A DNA stretch of 34,311 bases, taken from Candidatus Acidiferrales bacterium. Lineage in GTDB: Bacteria; Acidobacteriota; Terriglobia; Acidiferrales; UBA7541. The notes under the pieces were generated by a model, which was not told where the DNA came from, did no database searches, and saw only the letters and a program-made list of their open reading frames with translations. A program made the position numbers and the translations under genes. The stretch covers positions 1 through 34,311 of the forward strand of contig JASHRI010000063.1 in the NCBI GenBank assembly GCA_030037435.1. The letters are read 5' to 3'. Shown piece by piece: positions 18,093 through 27,326 of this stretch (within the stretch, counting starts at the first letter, position 1; every line of letters begins with the position of its first letter).

Positions 18093-18731
18093 TCAGCGGA
18101 CGGCAGACGACTGGTCGGCGTTTTCAATCGAGGACGCGTCCGGAATTGGCGCATTCGGGGGATTCCTGCGAATCCAGAAAGCGCCAATTGTAACCAGCAC
18201 TGCCGGCAGAAGAAACCTTAGCCCATCGCGAAGCAGAGCCGCTGGACCAACCTGCTCCGGCGGTCCAATTCCGCAACCGCAGTCGATTTTCAAGCCGCGC
18301 AGATAGGCAGAAGCAATCGCGATTATAAATCCGCAGATCGTCACGCTGGCGATCAGCGATGAAAACCGGCGCAAGATATTGCTGATCAGCCAGACACCCA
18401 GGAACAACTCGAAATACGGCAGGATGTGGGCAACCGTGTTAGCTGCCGCCGGCGAAAGGACCTGGTAGGAATCTACCTGGATAGCAAAGGATGCCAAGGA
18501 TATTCGCACCGATGAAGGCCACGACCAAGCCATCCCAGCGAGCGGCTTCATCTTTCCGTAGGCAGCGGCCAGAAATATAGCTCCCACGACAAAGCAGCCC
18601 AAGACCAGCAGAATCCTGATCAACTTCCGGCGCACTGGAGGCTTCACGAAGAGCGATGCAGCGAACCCTGCCAGCAGAACGCCATATGCGCAATACCACA
18701 GCACATTCAGAAGGGATCCCACGTTGGCCAT
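18093..18731 (-). CDS. MauE/DoxX-like redox-associated membrane protein
   Basis: Multi-TM protein with GLKIDCGCGIGPPEQVG after a TM segment; directly downstream of two DsbA-like genes. Confidence 0.75.
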   Translation of the reverse strand: MANVGSLLNVLWYCAYGVLLAGFAASLFVKPPVRRKLIRILLVLGCFVVGAIFLAAAYGKMKPLAGMAWSWPSSVRISLASFAIQVDSYQVLSPAAANTVAHILPYFELFLGVWLISNILRRFSSLIASVTICGFIIAIASAYLRGLKIDCGCGIGPPEQVGPAALLRDGLRFLLPAVLVTIGAFWIRRNPPNAPIPDASSIENADQSSAVR

Positions 18732-18750
18732 CTAGCTCCCTCGCCGCACG

Positions 18751-19488
18751 CTATTGGGCAAGCAGCGAATCGAAGAATTGCTTCAGGATCTGCCAGGATA
18801 CCGCTCCCCACGCGGGCGGCAGGCGCTGACTTTTATAAACGATCTGGTAGGTCGGCGTATAGTTCACGGGAATCTTGTAGCCGAGCTCGATGTCTTTGAC
18901 GATGTCCTGGTCAATGGCGCAAGGGTGCGCGCCGGGAGGAAGCGGAGCGCCTCGATTCGCCTGGGCCTGCGGCGCTGGTCCCGGGCACGCGTTGACGATT
19001 GCCTCGATGCGATGAAAGTCGGAGCCCGAGATCGCGGCAGCGACGAATTTCTGCATGTTGCCATCCGCATCCCAGGCGCTTTGATTGTCGTAAAGCGCCG
19101 CCTCCACAGCGCCGAAATCCCCGAACATCGCCGCTGCATTAGCCCAACGGGCCGCCTGGCCTGAGTATTTGTGCTGCTGCAACGGAAAATCGTGATGAAC
19201 TAAGTACACCTTCCCGGATGCCACATAGTCGCTGATCAACTGCTTCAATGTCGCTTCATAGAGCTCGCGGCAGGACGGACACTGGTAGTCGGTAAAGATC
19301 TCCATGGTGATCGGAGCGCTGCGCGATCCGTAGGTCTTGACCGGCGCTGAGGGACTGTCGCTCTTCGTGTGCTGCTGCGTGGCCGGCGGTCCAGCGTACA
19401 CCAGAGAAGCCACAACCGAGATTCCCGCAAGGGCGAGGATAGCCAGCGGTAGGATTCGCCTCAGCCCTCCAGGCGCGGTAGCACTCAT
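18751..19488 (-). CDS. DsbA/thioredoxin-fold family exported protein
   Basis: N-terminal TM/signal, FTDYQCPSCRELYEATLKQL (CxxC), YTPTY (cis-Pro region). Confidence 0.87.
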   Translation of the reverse strand: MSATAPGGLRRILPLAILALAGISVVASLVYAGPPATQQHTKSDSPSAPVKTYGSRSAPITMEIFTDYQCPSCRELYEATLKQLISDYVASGKVYLVHHDFPLQQHKYSGQAARWANAAAMFGDFGAVEAALYDNQSAWDADGNMQKFVAAAISGSDFHRIEAIVNACPGPAPQAQANRGAPLPPGAHPCAIDQDIVKDIELGYKIPVNYTPTYQIVYKSQRLPPAWGAVSWQILKQFFDSLLAQ

Positions 19489-19527
19489 CTTGATGGGCTC
19501 GCTGGGTTAAACAACGTTCGAGGGCTC

Positions 19528-20262
19528 CTACTGCTTTAGAAGTGAGTCGAAAAACTGCTTCAAGATTGGCCACGAAACCACTCCCGATCCCGCCGGAAGT
19601 CGCTGGCCCTTGTAGATGATCACGTATGTGGGCGTGGCCTGCACGGGAATACGATTCCCCAGCACGCGATCCTGGTCGATCGAAGAGTCGAGCGCACAAG
19701 TATCGTCCGGAGCGTCCGGGCGCGAGCTGAAGTCGCAGCCGGTCATCAACTTTTCTATGCGCTTCATGTCAGACGCCGGCACTGCGGCTGCAATGTATTT
19801 CTGGATGTCGCCGTCGGCCGCCCATGCGGATTGGTTGTCGTAAAGGGCCGCTTCGGCGATCTGAAAATCCCCCACTCGGGCTGCCGCGTTGACCCAGCGT
19901 GCCGCTTCATATCCATACTTGTGCATCGGGAGCGGAAAATCATGGTGTACCAGATAGACCTTGCCCGAAGCGACGTAGTCGTTGATCAAAGGTCGGAGCG
20001 TTTCCTCGTACAGGTTTCGGCAGGATGGGCATTCGTAATCTGTGTACACTTCCATCGTAATGGGAGCGCTGCTCGAGCCATAGCTCTTGACCGGCGACGT
20101 CACCGCCTCCACAGCATTGGCGCGCGCATGCGTACCGGTCGTTTTGGCGCGAGCTGTGCCCCCCAGCGTCACCAGCGAGATCGTCCCTAGGATGAGGAGT
20201 GTGGGCCGCCATCCCGATCGCCAGGATTTGATTGCACGGGCTGAATTTGTTGGATCTTGCAA
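19528..20262 (-). CDS. DsbA/thioredoxin-fold family exported protein (tandem paralog)
   Basis: YTDYECPSCRNLYEETLRPLINDYVASGKVYLVHHDFPL, nearly the same block as the neighbouring gene; ATPTY cis-Pro region. Confidence 0.87.
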   Translation of the reverse strand: MQDPTNSARAIKSWRSGWRPTLLILGTISLVTLGGTARAKTTGTHARANAVEAVTSPVKSYGSSSAPITMEVYTDYECPSCRNLYEETLRPLINDYVASGKVYLVHHDFPLPMHKYGYEAARWVNAAARVGDFQIAEAALYDNQSAWAADGDIQKYIAAAVPASDMKRIEKLMTGCDFSSRPDAPDDTCALDSSIDQDRVLGNRIPVQATPTYVIIYKGQRLPAGSGVVSWPILKQFFDSLLKQ

Positions 20263-20518
20263 AACTACCTCCTCGTGGTTCCTTCAATGGGTCGCGGAAC
20301 ACGTATTGTAGCGCGATTTCCGCGGGGCGGTGCTTCGATGTGGCCGGCTGCCTTCAAGAATCACAATATCGTACAGATCAGCAACTAAAGATGCCGCTAG
20401 GCCGCGGACGGATTGCTGCTCCCTCGCAGGATGTGGAGTTTAATCGAAATCTCCGGACTGCAGCCGCAATGTACCCGTAAGCAACACATAATGCAATAGA
20501 TGTATCGCAGTCAGAAAA

Positions 20519-20539
20519 CTTGACAATAATAGACTCAAC
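20519..20539 (+). promoter_or_regulatory. HAIR-like operator (putative HspR site)
   Basis: CTTGACA-N7-ACTCAAC; 11 of 14 positions match HAIR CTTGAGT-N7-ACTCAAG. Confidence 0.65.
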
Positions 20540-20548
20540 GTGTATCAT
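20520..20548 (+). promoter_or_regulatory. Sigma70-like promoter of dnaK operon
   Basis: TTGACA (20520-20525), 17-bp spacer, TATCAT (20543-20548). Confidence 0.75.
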
Positions 20549-20612
20549 GCGGTCGTGCCGCGAATGCGGACTAGTGGGCAAGCGTCGGCGACAGATTTTA
20601 GGAGCGGAATCC

Positions 20613-22571
20613 ATGAGTAAGATTATTGGCATTGACCTCGGCACCACGAATTCGGTGGTAGCCGTGATGCAGGGCGGCGAACCTGTGGTAATCCCCAATC
20701 AGGAAGGCGCACGCACCACTCCCTCGGTGGTCGGCATCACAAAGAGTGGCGAACGTCTGGTAGGCCAAGTGGCCAAGCGCCAGGCAATTACCAACCCGGA
20801 GAATACGATCTATTCGATCAAGCGGTTTATGGGCCGCCGCTACGACGAAGTGACCGAAGAAATGAAGATGGTGCCCTATAAGGTCGTCGCGCAGGGCGAT
20901 CATGTGGCGGCAATGGCGCAGGGCAAACCATATAGCCCTCCGGAAATTTCGGCGATGATCCTGCAAAAGCTCAAGCTGGCCGCAGAAGACTTTCTTGGCG
21001 AGAAGGTGACAGAAGCCGTGATCACGGTGCCGGCCTATTTTAACGATGCGCAGCGCACCGCGACCAAAGATGCGGGAAAAATTGCAGGCCTTGATGTGAA
21101 GCGCATCATCAACGAGCCCACAGCCGCCGCTCTGGCCTACGGCCTTGATAAGAAGAAGGACGAAACGATCGCGGTGTACGACTTTGGTGGCGGCACGTTT
21201 GATATTTCGATCCTGGAGGTCGGCGAGGGCGTTATCGAAGTGAAGGCCACGAACGGCGATACGCACCTGGGAGGCGACAACCTCGATCAGCGCATCGTCG
21301 AATGGTTGATCGATGAGTTCAAAAATGACGAGGGACTCGACCTGCGCAGCAAGGGCAATGAGATGGCGTTGCAACGCCTGCGGGACGCGGCCGAGCGCGC
21401 CAAGATCGAGCTTTCGACGACGATGGAGACGGAAATCAACCTTCCATTCATTACGGCAGACGCATCCGGTCCCAAGCACATGGTGAAGAAGCTCACCCGC
21501 GCCAAGCTCGAGGCGATGGTGGGTGACATCGTCAAGCGCTCGGTTGAACCCTGCAAGCTGTGCATGAAGGACGCAGGAGTCGACGCGAGCAAGATCAACG
21601 AAGTGGTGCTCGTCGGCGGCCAGACGCGCATGCCGATGATCCAGGCGCTGGTGAAAGAACTGTTCGGTCGCGAAGGCCACAAGGGCGTCAATCCGGACGA
21701 AGTCGTGGCGGTCGGCGCGGCAATTCAGGGCGGCGTGCTGGGCGGCGAGGTGAAGGATATCCTGCTGCTCGACGTGACTCCGCTGTCGCTTGGCGTCGAA
21801 ACTCTCGGCGGTGTGACGACCGTGCTCATCCCGCGCAATACCACGATTCCGACGCGCAAATCGGAGACGTTTTCGACCGCGGCGGACAATCAGACATCGG
21901 TCGAGATCCACGTGCTACAGGGCGAGCGGCCCGTGGCAAGCGGCAACCGGTCCCTCGGAAAATTCCAACTGATCGGAATCCCGCCAGCGCCACGTGGCCT
22001 GCCACAGATCGAGGTGACGTTCGATATCGACGCGAACGGCATCCTCAATGTGTCCGCTAAGGACACGGCAACCAACAAAGAGCAGAAAATCACCATCACC
22101 GCTTCGACGGGCCTTTCGAAAGAAGAGGCCGAGCGAATGAAGAAGGAAGCCGAATCGCACGCCTCGGAAGACAAAGCGCGCATGTCGGAAGTCGAGGCTC
22201 GCAATCGTCTGGATGGGCTGGTCTATCAGACGGAGAAGCTGATCAAAGAAAACCGCGAAAAACTTGCCGAAGACGATGTGAAGGCAGTGGAGGGCGCGAT
22301 CGAGGAAGCTCGGCGCGCACTCAGCGAAGGCGGCGTCGACAGGTTGAACGCGGCCACGGAGTCGTTGACCAAGGCGTCGCATCGAGTGGCCGAGTCGCTC
22401 TACAAGGCGCAGCAAAGCGCGGCGAGCGCGGCCGGCGGCGGTGGCGGCACTAGCAGCGGCGGTGGCACGCCAGGCGGATCGGAGCCCGGCGCAGGCCAGG
22501 GCGGCCGTGGGCAGGGCGATGTGGTCGACGCCGAGTTCGTGGACGTTGACGAATCGAAGAAGCCGAACTAA
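20613..22571 (+). CDS. dnaK: Molecular chaperone DnaK (Hsp70)
   Basis: [48 protein letters not shown]-terminal [14 protein letters not shown]. Confidence 0.98.
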   Translation: MSKIIGIDLGTTNSVVAVMQGGEPVVIPNQEGARTTPSVVGITKSGERLVGQVAKRQAITNPENTIYSIKRFMGRRYDEVTEEMKMVPYKVVAQGDHVAAMAQGKPYSPPEISAMILQKLKLAAEDFLGEKVTEAVITVPAYFNDAQRTATKDAGKIAGLDVKRIINEPTAAALAYGLDKKKDETIAVYDFGGGTFDISILEVGEGVIEVKATNGDTHLGGDNLDQRIVEWLIDEFKNDEGLDLRSKGNEMALQRLRDAAERAKIELSTTMETEINLPFITADASGPKHMVKKLTRAKLEAMVGDIVKRSVEPCKLCMKDAGVDASKINEVVLVGGQTRMPMIQALVKELFGREGHKGVNPDEVVAVGAAIQGGVLGGEVKDILLLDVTPLSLGVETLGGVTTVLIPRNTTIPTRKSETFSTAADNQTSVEIHVLQGERPVASGNRSLGKFQLIGIPPAPRGLPQIEVTFDIDANGILNVSAKDTATNKEQKITITASTGLSKEEAERMKKEAESHASEDKARMSEVEARNRLDGLVYQTEKLIKENREKLAEDDVKAVEGAIEEARRALSEGGVDRLNAATESLTKASHRVAESLYKAQQSAASAAGGGGGTSSGGGTPGGSEPGAGQGGRGQGDVVDAEFVDVDESKKPN

Positions 22572-22593
22572 GGGCGCGCCGTGCGTCTTTATC

Positions 22594-22622
22594 CCCTCGG
22601 GCCGGCAATGCCGGTTCGAGGG
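22594..22622 (+). other. dnaK-dnaJ intercistronic hairpin
   Basis: CCCTCGGGCCGGC-aat-GCCGGTTCGAGGG: 13 contiguous pairs including two G-U; no T-tract. Confidence 0.75.
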
Positions 22623-22646
22623 AGTTGGCTTCGATAACCTCAAGAC

Positions 22647-23816
22647 ATGCCAACGACAACAAAAACTGACTACTATGAGCTGCTAGGCGTCCCGCGCAAA
22701 TCGTCCGTAAAGGACATTCGCGCGGCCTACAGGAAGCTTGCCCGCAAATACCATCCGGACCTGAATCCAGGCGACAAATCGGCTGAGGAAAAATTCAAGC
22801 AGATTCAAGAAGCGTACGAAGTCCTTTCCGACAGCAAGAAGCGCCAGATGTACGATCAGTTCGGGTTCAATACGCCTGGCCCCGGCGGCGGTGCTCCGCC
22901 TGGAGCGGGCTATGGTGGCGTGCCGCCCCAGGACATCCATTTTGACTTTGGCGGCTTTGATTTTGGCGGAAGCGGCGCGGGCCCGGGCGGCGGCACCAGC
23001 TTTCGCGACCTTTTTAGCCAATTTTTCCGGGGAGCGAACGCTGCGCAAGAGGTGCAGGAACGCGAGGCGGGAACCGATCTGGAATATCAGATCGACATTA
23101 CCTTTGCGGAAGCAATGCGCGGCACCGTGAAAAAACTCAGCTTTACGCGCTTGGACGTTTGCCAAACCTGCCATGGCACGGGCGCAGCGCCGGGTGATGC
23201 GAAGACTTGCCCGACTTGCGGCGGCTCGGGACAAGTGACGCAAGTGAGCGGCAAGATGCGGTTCCAAATCACCTGCTCGCGATGTGGCGGAACGGGAAAG
23301 CTTCACACCGTTTGCCGCACTTGCGGGGGCGAAGGACGCGTGCAGCGCGTCGAGACGCTCGACGTTCGCATTCCACCTGGTGCGCACACCGGTTCGCGCG
23401 TTCGCGTCGCCGGTCACGGCAATGCGGGGTTGCAGGGCGGTCCGCCCGGCGACCTGTACATCATTACGAATGTTGAGCCGCATCCTTACTTTGAGCGGCG
23501 TGGCGACGATCTCTACACGGTCGTGCCCGTCACGGTAACAGAAGCGTCGCTTGGCGCCAAGGTTGAGGTCCCGACGATCGACGGTCGCGCGCAGGTGCGC
23601 ATTCCGCCGGGAACGAACAGCGGCAAGAAGCTCCGGCTGCGCGAAAAGGGCGCTCCATCGACACGGCAGCCGGGCAAGCGCGGCGATCAGATCGTGGAAG
23701 TCCAAGTAGTCGTGCCCAAACCGGAAGACGAGCGGGTGCGCAATCTCTTGCGCGAGCTGAGTAAAGTCGACCAGGAAGATCCGCGAAAGGATTTGTTCGC
23801 GCTCGCGACGGTGTGA
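22647..23816 (+). CDS. dnaJ: Molecular chaperone DnaJ
   Basis: J domain with HPD ([10 protein letters not shown]), G/F linker, four zinc repeats [32 protein letters not shown]. Confidence 0.97.
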   Translation: MPTTTKTDYYELLGVPRKSSVKDIRAAYRKLARKYHPDLNPGDKSAEEKFKQIQEAYEVLSDSKKRQMYDQFGFNTPGPGGGAPPGAGYGGVPPQDIHFDFGGFDFGGSGAGPGGGTSFRDLFSQFFRGANAAQEVQEREAGTDLEYQIDITFAEAMRGTVKKLSFTRLDVCQTCHGTGAAPGDAKTCPTCGGSGQVTQVSGKMRFQITCSRCGGTGKLHTVCRTCGGEGRVQRVETLDVRIPPGAHTGSRVRVAGHGNAGLQGGPPGDLYIITNVEPHPYFERRGDDLYTVVPVTVTEASLGAKVEVPTIDGRAQVRIPPGTNSGKKLRLREKGAPSTRQPGKRGDQIVEVQVVVPKPEDERVRNLLRELSKVDQEDPRKDLFALATV

Positions 23817-23847
23817 GCCGGTGAACGGACGGCACTAGGAGAACGGA

Positions 23848-24246
23848 ATGACCGGGCGGCCCAGAAAAAAGGCGAAGGCCGGATATATGATCAGCGCGGT
23901 TGCCGAGCTCTACCGGCTCCATCCGCAGACGCTTCGTCTCTACGAACGCGTCGGATTGCTGACGCCGTCGCGCTCGCAGGGCAATACCCGCCTTTATACC
24001 GACGCGGACCTGGAGCGTTTGGAGATTATTCTCAACCTTACCCGCGAACTGGGTGTGAATTTGGCCGGCATCGAAATCATCCTTAACATGCGCGACAAGA
24101 TGGCCGAGATGCAGTCCGAGATGGAAGCGTTCATCAAATTCGTCCGCAGCGAGGTGGCGCACAGCATCACCACGGCTGGCCAGCGCACGCCCCGCCACGC
24201 GATTGTCCGCGCTGCGCCCCGCCATGCAATCCGCGTGGAGAAGTAA
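23848..24246 (+). CDS. hspR: MerR-type heat shock repressor HspR
   Basis: YMISAVAELYRLHPQTLRLYERVGLLTPSRSQGNTRLYTDADLERLEIILNLTRELGVNLAGIEIIL; located after dnaK-dnaJ with AGGAG site. Confidence 0.88.
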   Translation: MTGRPRKKAKAGYMISAVAELYRLHPQTLRLYERVGLLTPSRSQGNTRLYTDADLERLEIILNLTRELGVNLAGIEIILNMRDKMAEMQSEMEAFIKFVRSEVAHSITTAGQRTPRHAIVRAAPRHAIRVEK

Positions 24247-24347
24247 GCAGCCGGCGACAATACGGCTCGTCGAATTCCACAGGCGCTTAACTTTGCACAG
24301 GCTCCGGTCCGCTTGCACTGTCCGCTCGGCCCGAATATTCTTTCTTC

Positions 24348-25223
24348 ATGGCTCGAAGCGACTGCCCCATCTGCCAGGGAACCGGCTGGAAGCTCGTCGA
24401 ACGCACCGCTGTTGGCGCTCAGCCTCTCGCCGTCGATAAACCTGGCGCTTCCGCCGCCGGTGAACCCAAGCTCCAATGGGCTGTGCCTTGCGATTGCACC
24501 AGCACAGACCGCACCAGCCGCGCCCTTGCCTCGGCCCGCGTCCCCGAGCGTTACCGACACTGCGATTTCGATAATTTTGAGACAGACAACGAAATCGAAG
24601 GCGTCTCGCGCGATCAAGTCGGCGCTTGGAATCGCAGCCTCAGCCAAGCCAAGATCGTCGTTCAGCGCTTTGCGGCCGATTTTTCGCCGGTGCGCGAGAC
24701 GCAGACTGAACACGGGCTGTTGCTGATCGGTACCTGCGGCGTAGGAAAGACGCACTTAGCCGTCGCGGCGCTCAAAGAGGTCACCCTGCGCGGCCATAGC
24801 GGCCTTTTCTACGATTATCGCGAACTGCTCAAGGCGATCCAGGACAGCTACAACGCCGAAAGCCAGTTTACTGAAATGGGCGTTCTCGAGCCCGTGTTGA
24901 AAACGGAGCTGCTGGTGCTCGACGACGTCGGCTCAAGCAAACCATCGCTCTGGGCGCTTGAGACCGTCGGCCACATTCTGAATACGCGCTACAACGAAAA
25001 AAGAATTACGGTGCTCACCACAAATTTCCTCGATGCCGAGAGTGCGAGCAACCCCGAGCCCTCTCGCGCGCCCGGCCTGCGCTCGCCCATCGCCGACGAC
25101 ACGCTCACCGACCGCGTCGGCAAACGCATCCGCTCCCGCCTCTATGAAATGTGCCGCACCGTGGAGATCTCCGCTCCGGACTACCGCAAAGAAATTCGCA
25201 ACATCAGCCGTTTCGCGCGTTAG
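24348..25223 (+). CDS. DnaC/IstB-like ATP-binding protein
   Basis: N-terminal CPICQGTGW...CDC zinc-like motif; Walker A GTCGVGKTH; Walker B ELLVLDDVG; TTNF sensor-like. Confidence 0.85.
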   Translation: MARSDCPICQGTGWKLVERTAVGAQPLAVDKPGASAAGEPKLQWAVPCDCTSTDRTSRALASARVPERYRHCDFDNFETDNEIEGVSRDQVGAWNRSLSQAKIVVQRFAADFSPVRETQTEHGLLLIGTCGVGKTHLAVAALKEVTLRGHSGLFYDYRELLKAIQDSYNAESQFTEMGVLEPVLKTELLVLDDVGSSKPSLWALETVGHILNTRYNEKRITVLTTNFLDAESASNPEPSRAPGLRSPIADDTLTDRVGKRIRSRLYEMCRTVEISAPDYRKEIRNISRFAR

Positions 25224-25268
25224 TGGTGGCGTCCGCCAGATAGCGCGATAGCGCTAAATCGTCTCTCA

Positions 25269-25298
25269 TTGGCGGTCCTAATCGTGTAAATCCATAAT
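25269..25298 (+). promoter_or_regulatory. Possible promoter for the moaA leader
   Basis: TTGGCG (25269-25274), 18-bp spacer, CATAAT (25293-25298). Confidence 0.4.
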
Positions 25299-25349
25299 AA
25301 TCCAACGGTTTGCGCCGACCACAACCTCCGTGTAGAATTGGAATCGAAT

Positions 25350-25480
25350 TCTCCGACCTCCGCGGCCTAATGGAGAGAAATCCTACGGCGCGAGAGGCGA
25401 CGCCCGGCTGGTAGATCGCCGGGCTGAGGGTTCGGGTGGAAACGCCCGGGCCTCCCATTTGGAAAGGGGAAATGTGCGGC
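25350..25480 (+). promoter_or_regulatory. Probable molybdenum cofactor (Moco) riboswitch aptamer; boundaries approximate
   Basis: Directly upstream of moaA. Structured: GCCCGGC-N9-GCCGGGC (25402-25424) and CGGGTG-GAAA-CGCCCG (25433-25448, GNRA-type loop), followed by an intrinsic terminator before the start codon. Confidence 0.7.
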
Positions 25481-25504
25481 GCGCTAATGGCTCGCCGATA
25501 TTGT

Positions 25505-25541
25505 GCCCAAGTTCAAATGTGGACTTGGGCTTTTTTGTTTT
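25505..25541 (+). terminator. Leader intrinsic terminator upstream of moaA
   Basis: GCCCAAGTTCA-aatg-TGGACTTGGGC (11 bp with one G-U) followed by TTTTTTGTTTT; ends 20 nt before moaA ATG. Confidence 0.92.
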
Positions 25542-25560
25542 AGGGGCTACGCGAAATTAA

Positions 25561-26541
25561 ATGCCGCTCATCGACAAATTCGGCCGTCAAATCACCGATC
25601 TGCGGATTTCGGTTACGGACCGCTGCAATTTCCGTTGCGTGTATTGCCGCTCGGCGCGTCCGGAACATCACATGCCGTCGGACGATCTGCTCTCGTGGGA
25701 CGAACATGAGCGCCTGGTGAAAATTCTGGTCGCCATGGGCATTCGCAAAGTCCGCGTGACGGGCGGTGAGCCGCTGGTCCGTGCGGGCGTTGAGGATTTC
25801 ATTGCGCGGCTGAAAGCACTTGGCGTCAGAGATCTTTCAATGACCACCAACGGCCACCTGCTCGCCGAGCGTTGCGACCGCCTGGTGGCGGCTGGCATGG
25901 ACCGCATCAACATCAGCCTCGACTCGCTCGACCGCGAAAAGTTTGAGCGCGTCACGCGCACAAAGGCCTTTGACCAAGTAATCGCAGGCATTGACGCGGC
26001 CCAGGCCTCGCGGCTGCGCCCGGTAAAGATCAATGCTGTCCTCGTTCGCGGGCTCAATGACGACGAAGTAGAAGCTTTCGCCGCCTTCGCTCGCGACCGC
26101 AATCTGATCATGCGCTTTATCGAGTTCATGCCGCTCGACGCAGACCGCGCTTGGACGCGAGACATGGTCGTCACCGGCGCTGAGGTGCATCGTCGCATCT
26201 CGGAACGCTGGCCGCTCGTTCCCGTGGTCCACGAACGCAGTGAAACGGCGCGCAAATATCGGTTCGCCGATGGACGCGGTGAAATCGGACTGATCTCTCC
26301 CGTCTCGCAGCCTTTTTGCGGATTCTGCTCGCGCATCCGGCTCACGGCCGATGGGAAACTTCGCACCTGCCTCTTCAGCAAGGAGGATCACGATTTGAAA
26401 TCGTTACTGCGCGGCGGCGCGACCGATCGTGAAATTGGCGACGAGATTCTTTCGATCGTCTCGGAAAAGGAAAAGGGTCACCGCATCAACGAGCCAGGCT
26501 TCATGCCGCCATCTCGCACGATGGTGTCCATCGGCGGATGA
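25561..26541 (+). CDS. moaA: GTP 3',8-cyclase MoaA (radical SAM)
   Basis: CNFRCVYCRS radical SAM cluster, TGGEPLVR, C-terminal FCGFCSRIRLTADGKLRTCLF, terminal MVSIGG. Confidence 0.97.
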   Translation: MPLIDKFGRQITDLRISVTDRCNFRCVYCRSARPEHHMPSDDLLSWDEHERLVKILVAMGIRKVRVTGGEPLVRAGVEDFIARLKALGVRDLSMTTNGHLLAERCDRLVAAGMDRINISLDSLDREKFERVTRTKAFDQVIAGIDAAQASRLRPVKINAVLVRGLNDDEVEAFAAFARDRNLIMRFIEFMPLDADRAWTRDMVVTGAEVHRRISERWPLVPVVHERSETARKYRFADGRGEIGLISPVSQPFCGFCSRIRLTADGKLRTCLFSKEDHDLKSLLRGGATDREIGDEILSIVSEKEKGHRINEPGFMPPSRTMVSIGG

Positions 26542-26620
26542 AAATCCGGTGAACATCTTCGTCCCGAAGCAACGCAGCGACTAAGAAATCTCCAACTTCG
26601 TTTGGGCAGGAATCGAGACC

Positions 26621-27067
26621 ATGGACAACGAAGAATCCAAACTCTTCTCTTTGCGCGAAGCGGAGCGCCTTCGCGTTCAGGTCGAGCCGATCTTAGTCGA
26701 GGCCATCGAGGCTCGCAGAAAGCTTGGCGAGGTAGAAGAAGGCCTCAGTACGATCGCTGAGCGCATCCAGCGTTCCGGAGGTCTTCTGGTTCCCTACGAA
26801 CAGGTGGCCAAAATGCGAATTGAGAAGAATCGCTTGGAGGGAGCGATTCAGTCCGCCGTCGAACGAATTCATTCCACTGGCTGCATTGTCAAAGATATTG
26901 ATGTCGGGCTCCTTGACTTCCCTTCCCGCCTGAACGGCGAGGAAATCTATCTGTGCTGGCGTCTGGGAGAAGACCGAATCCGCTTTTATCACCGCCAGGA
27001 CGAAGGATTTGCCGGCCGCAAGCGGATCGATCCCCAGGAAAACGCCTTCGATAATCCCCTCCAATAG
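26621..27067 (+). CDS. DUF2203 family protein
   Basis: FSLREAERLRVQVEPIL...GCIVKDIDVGLLDFPSRLNGEEIYLCWRLGEDRIRFYHRQDEGFAGR. Confidence 0.87.
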   Translation: MDNEESKLFSLREAERLRVQVEPILVEAIEARRKLGEVEEGLSTIAERIQRSGGLLVPYEQVAKMRIEKNRLEGAIQSAVERIHSTGCIVKDIDVGLLDFPSRLNGEEIYLCWRLGEDRIRFYHRQDEGFAGRKRIDPQENAFDNPLQ

Positions 27068-27326
27068 CTGGGTTTATACTTTCGAGCTCGCTCGATGCCC
27101 CGGCAGGCCCGGTTCGCCTCGGGTAGATACTGTATCCTCCTCGAAATATCTACGATAGAACCCCGATTACCCTTGGGATTGGCAGGAGCGAAGATCGAGT
27201 GCAGTTTCTTGCCCGCACAGGCAGCGTAATTGTGGACGGTCCAGAAACGCGGGAAAAGGCGCCGGCGATCACCATGTTAGAAACCCCGCTCATACGACGA
27301 TCAAGAGTTGTCGACCCGAACGGCGA

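Noticed and set aside
20598-21911. 437-aa minus-strand ORF opposite dnaK
   Set aside because: Antisense shadow of dnaK codon usage; low-complexity His/Arg/Asp-rich product with no recognisable domain.
22683-23705. 340-aa minus-strand ORF opposite dnaJ
   Set aside because: Antisense shadow ORF, compositionally atypical.
25239-25254. GATAGCGC direct repeat (two copies)
   Set aside because: Only two units; too short to call a repeat array or CRISPR.
25503-25709. 68-aa ORF overlapping the moaA leader terminator and moaA
   Set aside because: Starts within the terminator stem and runs out of frame through moaA.
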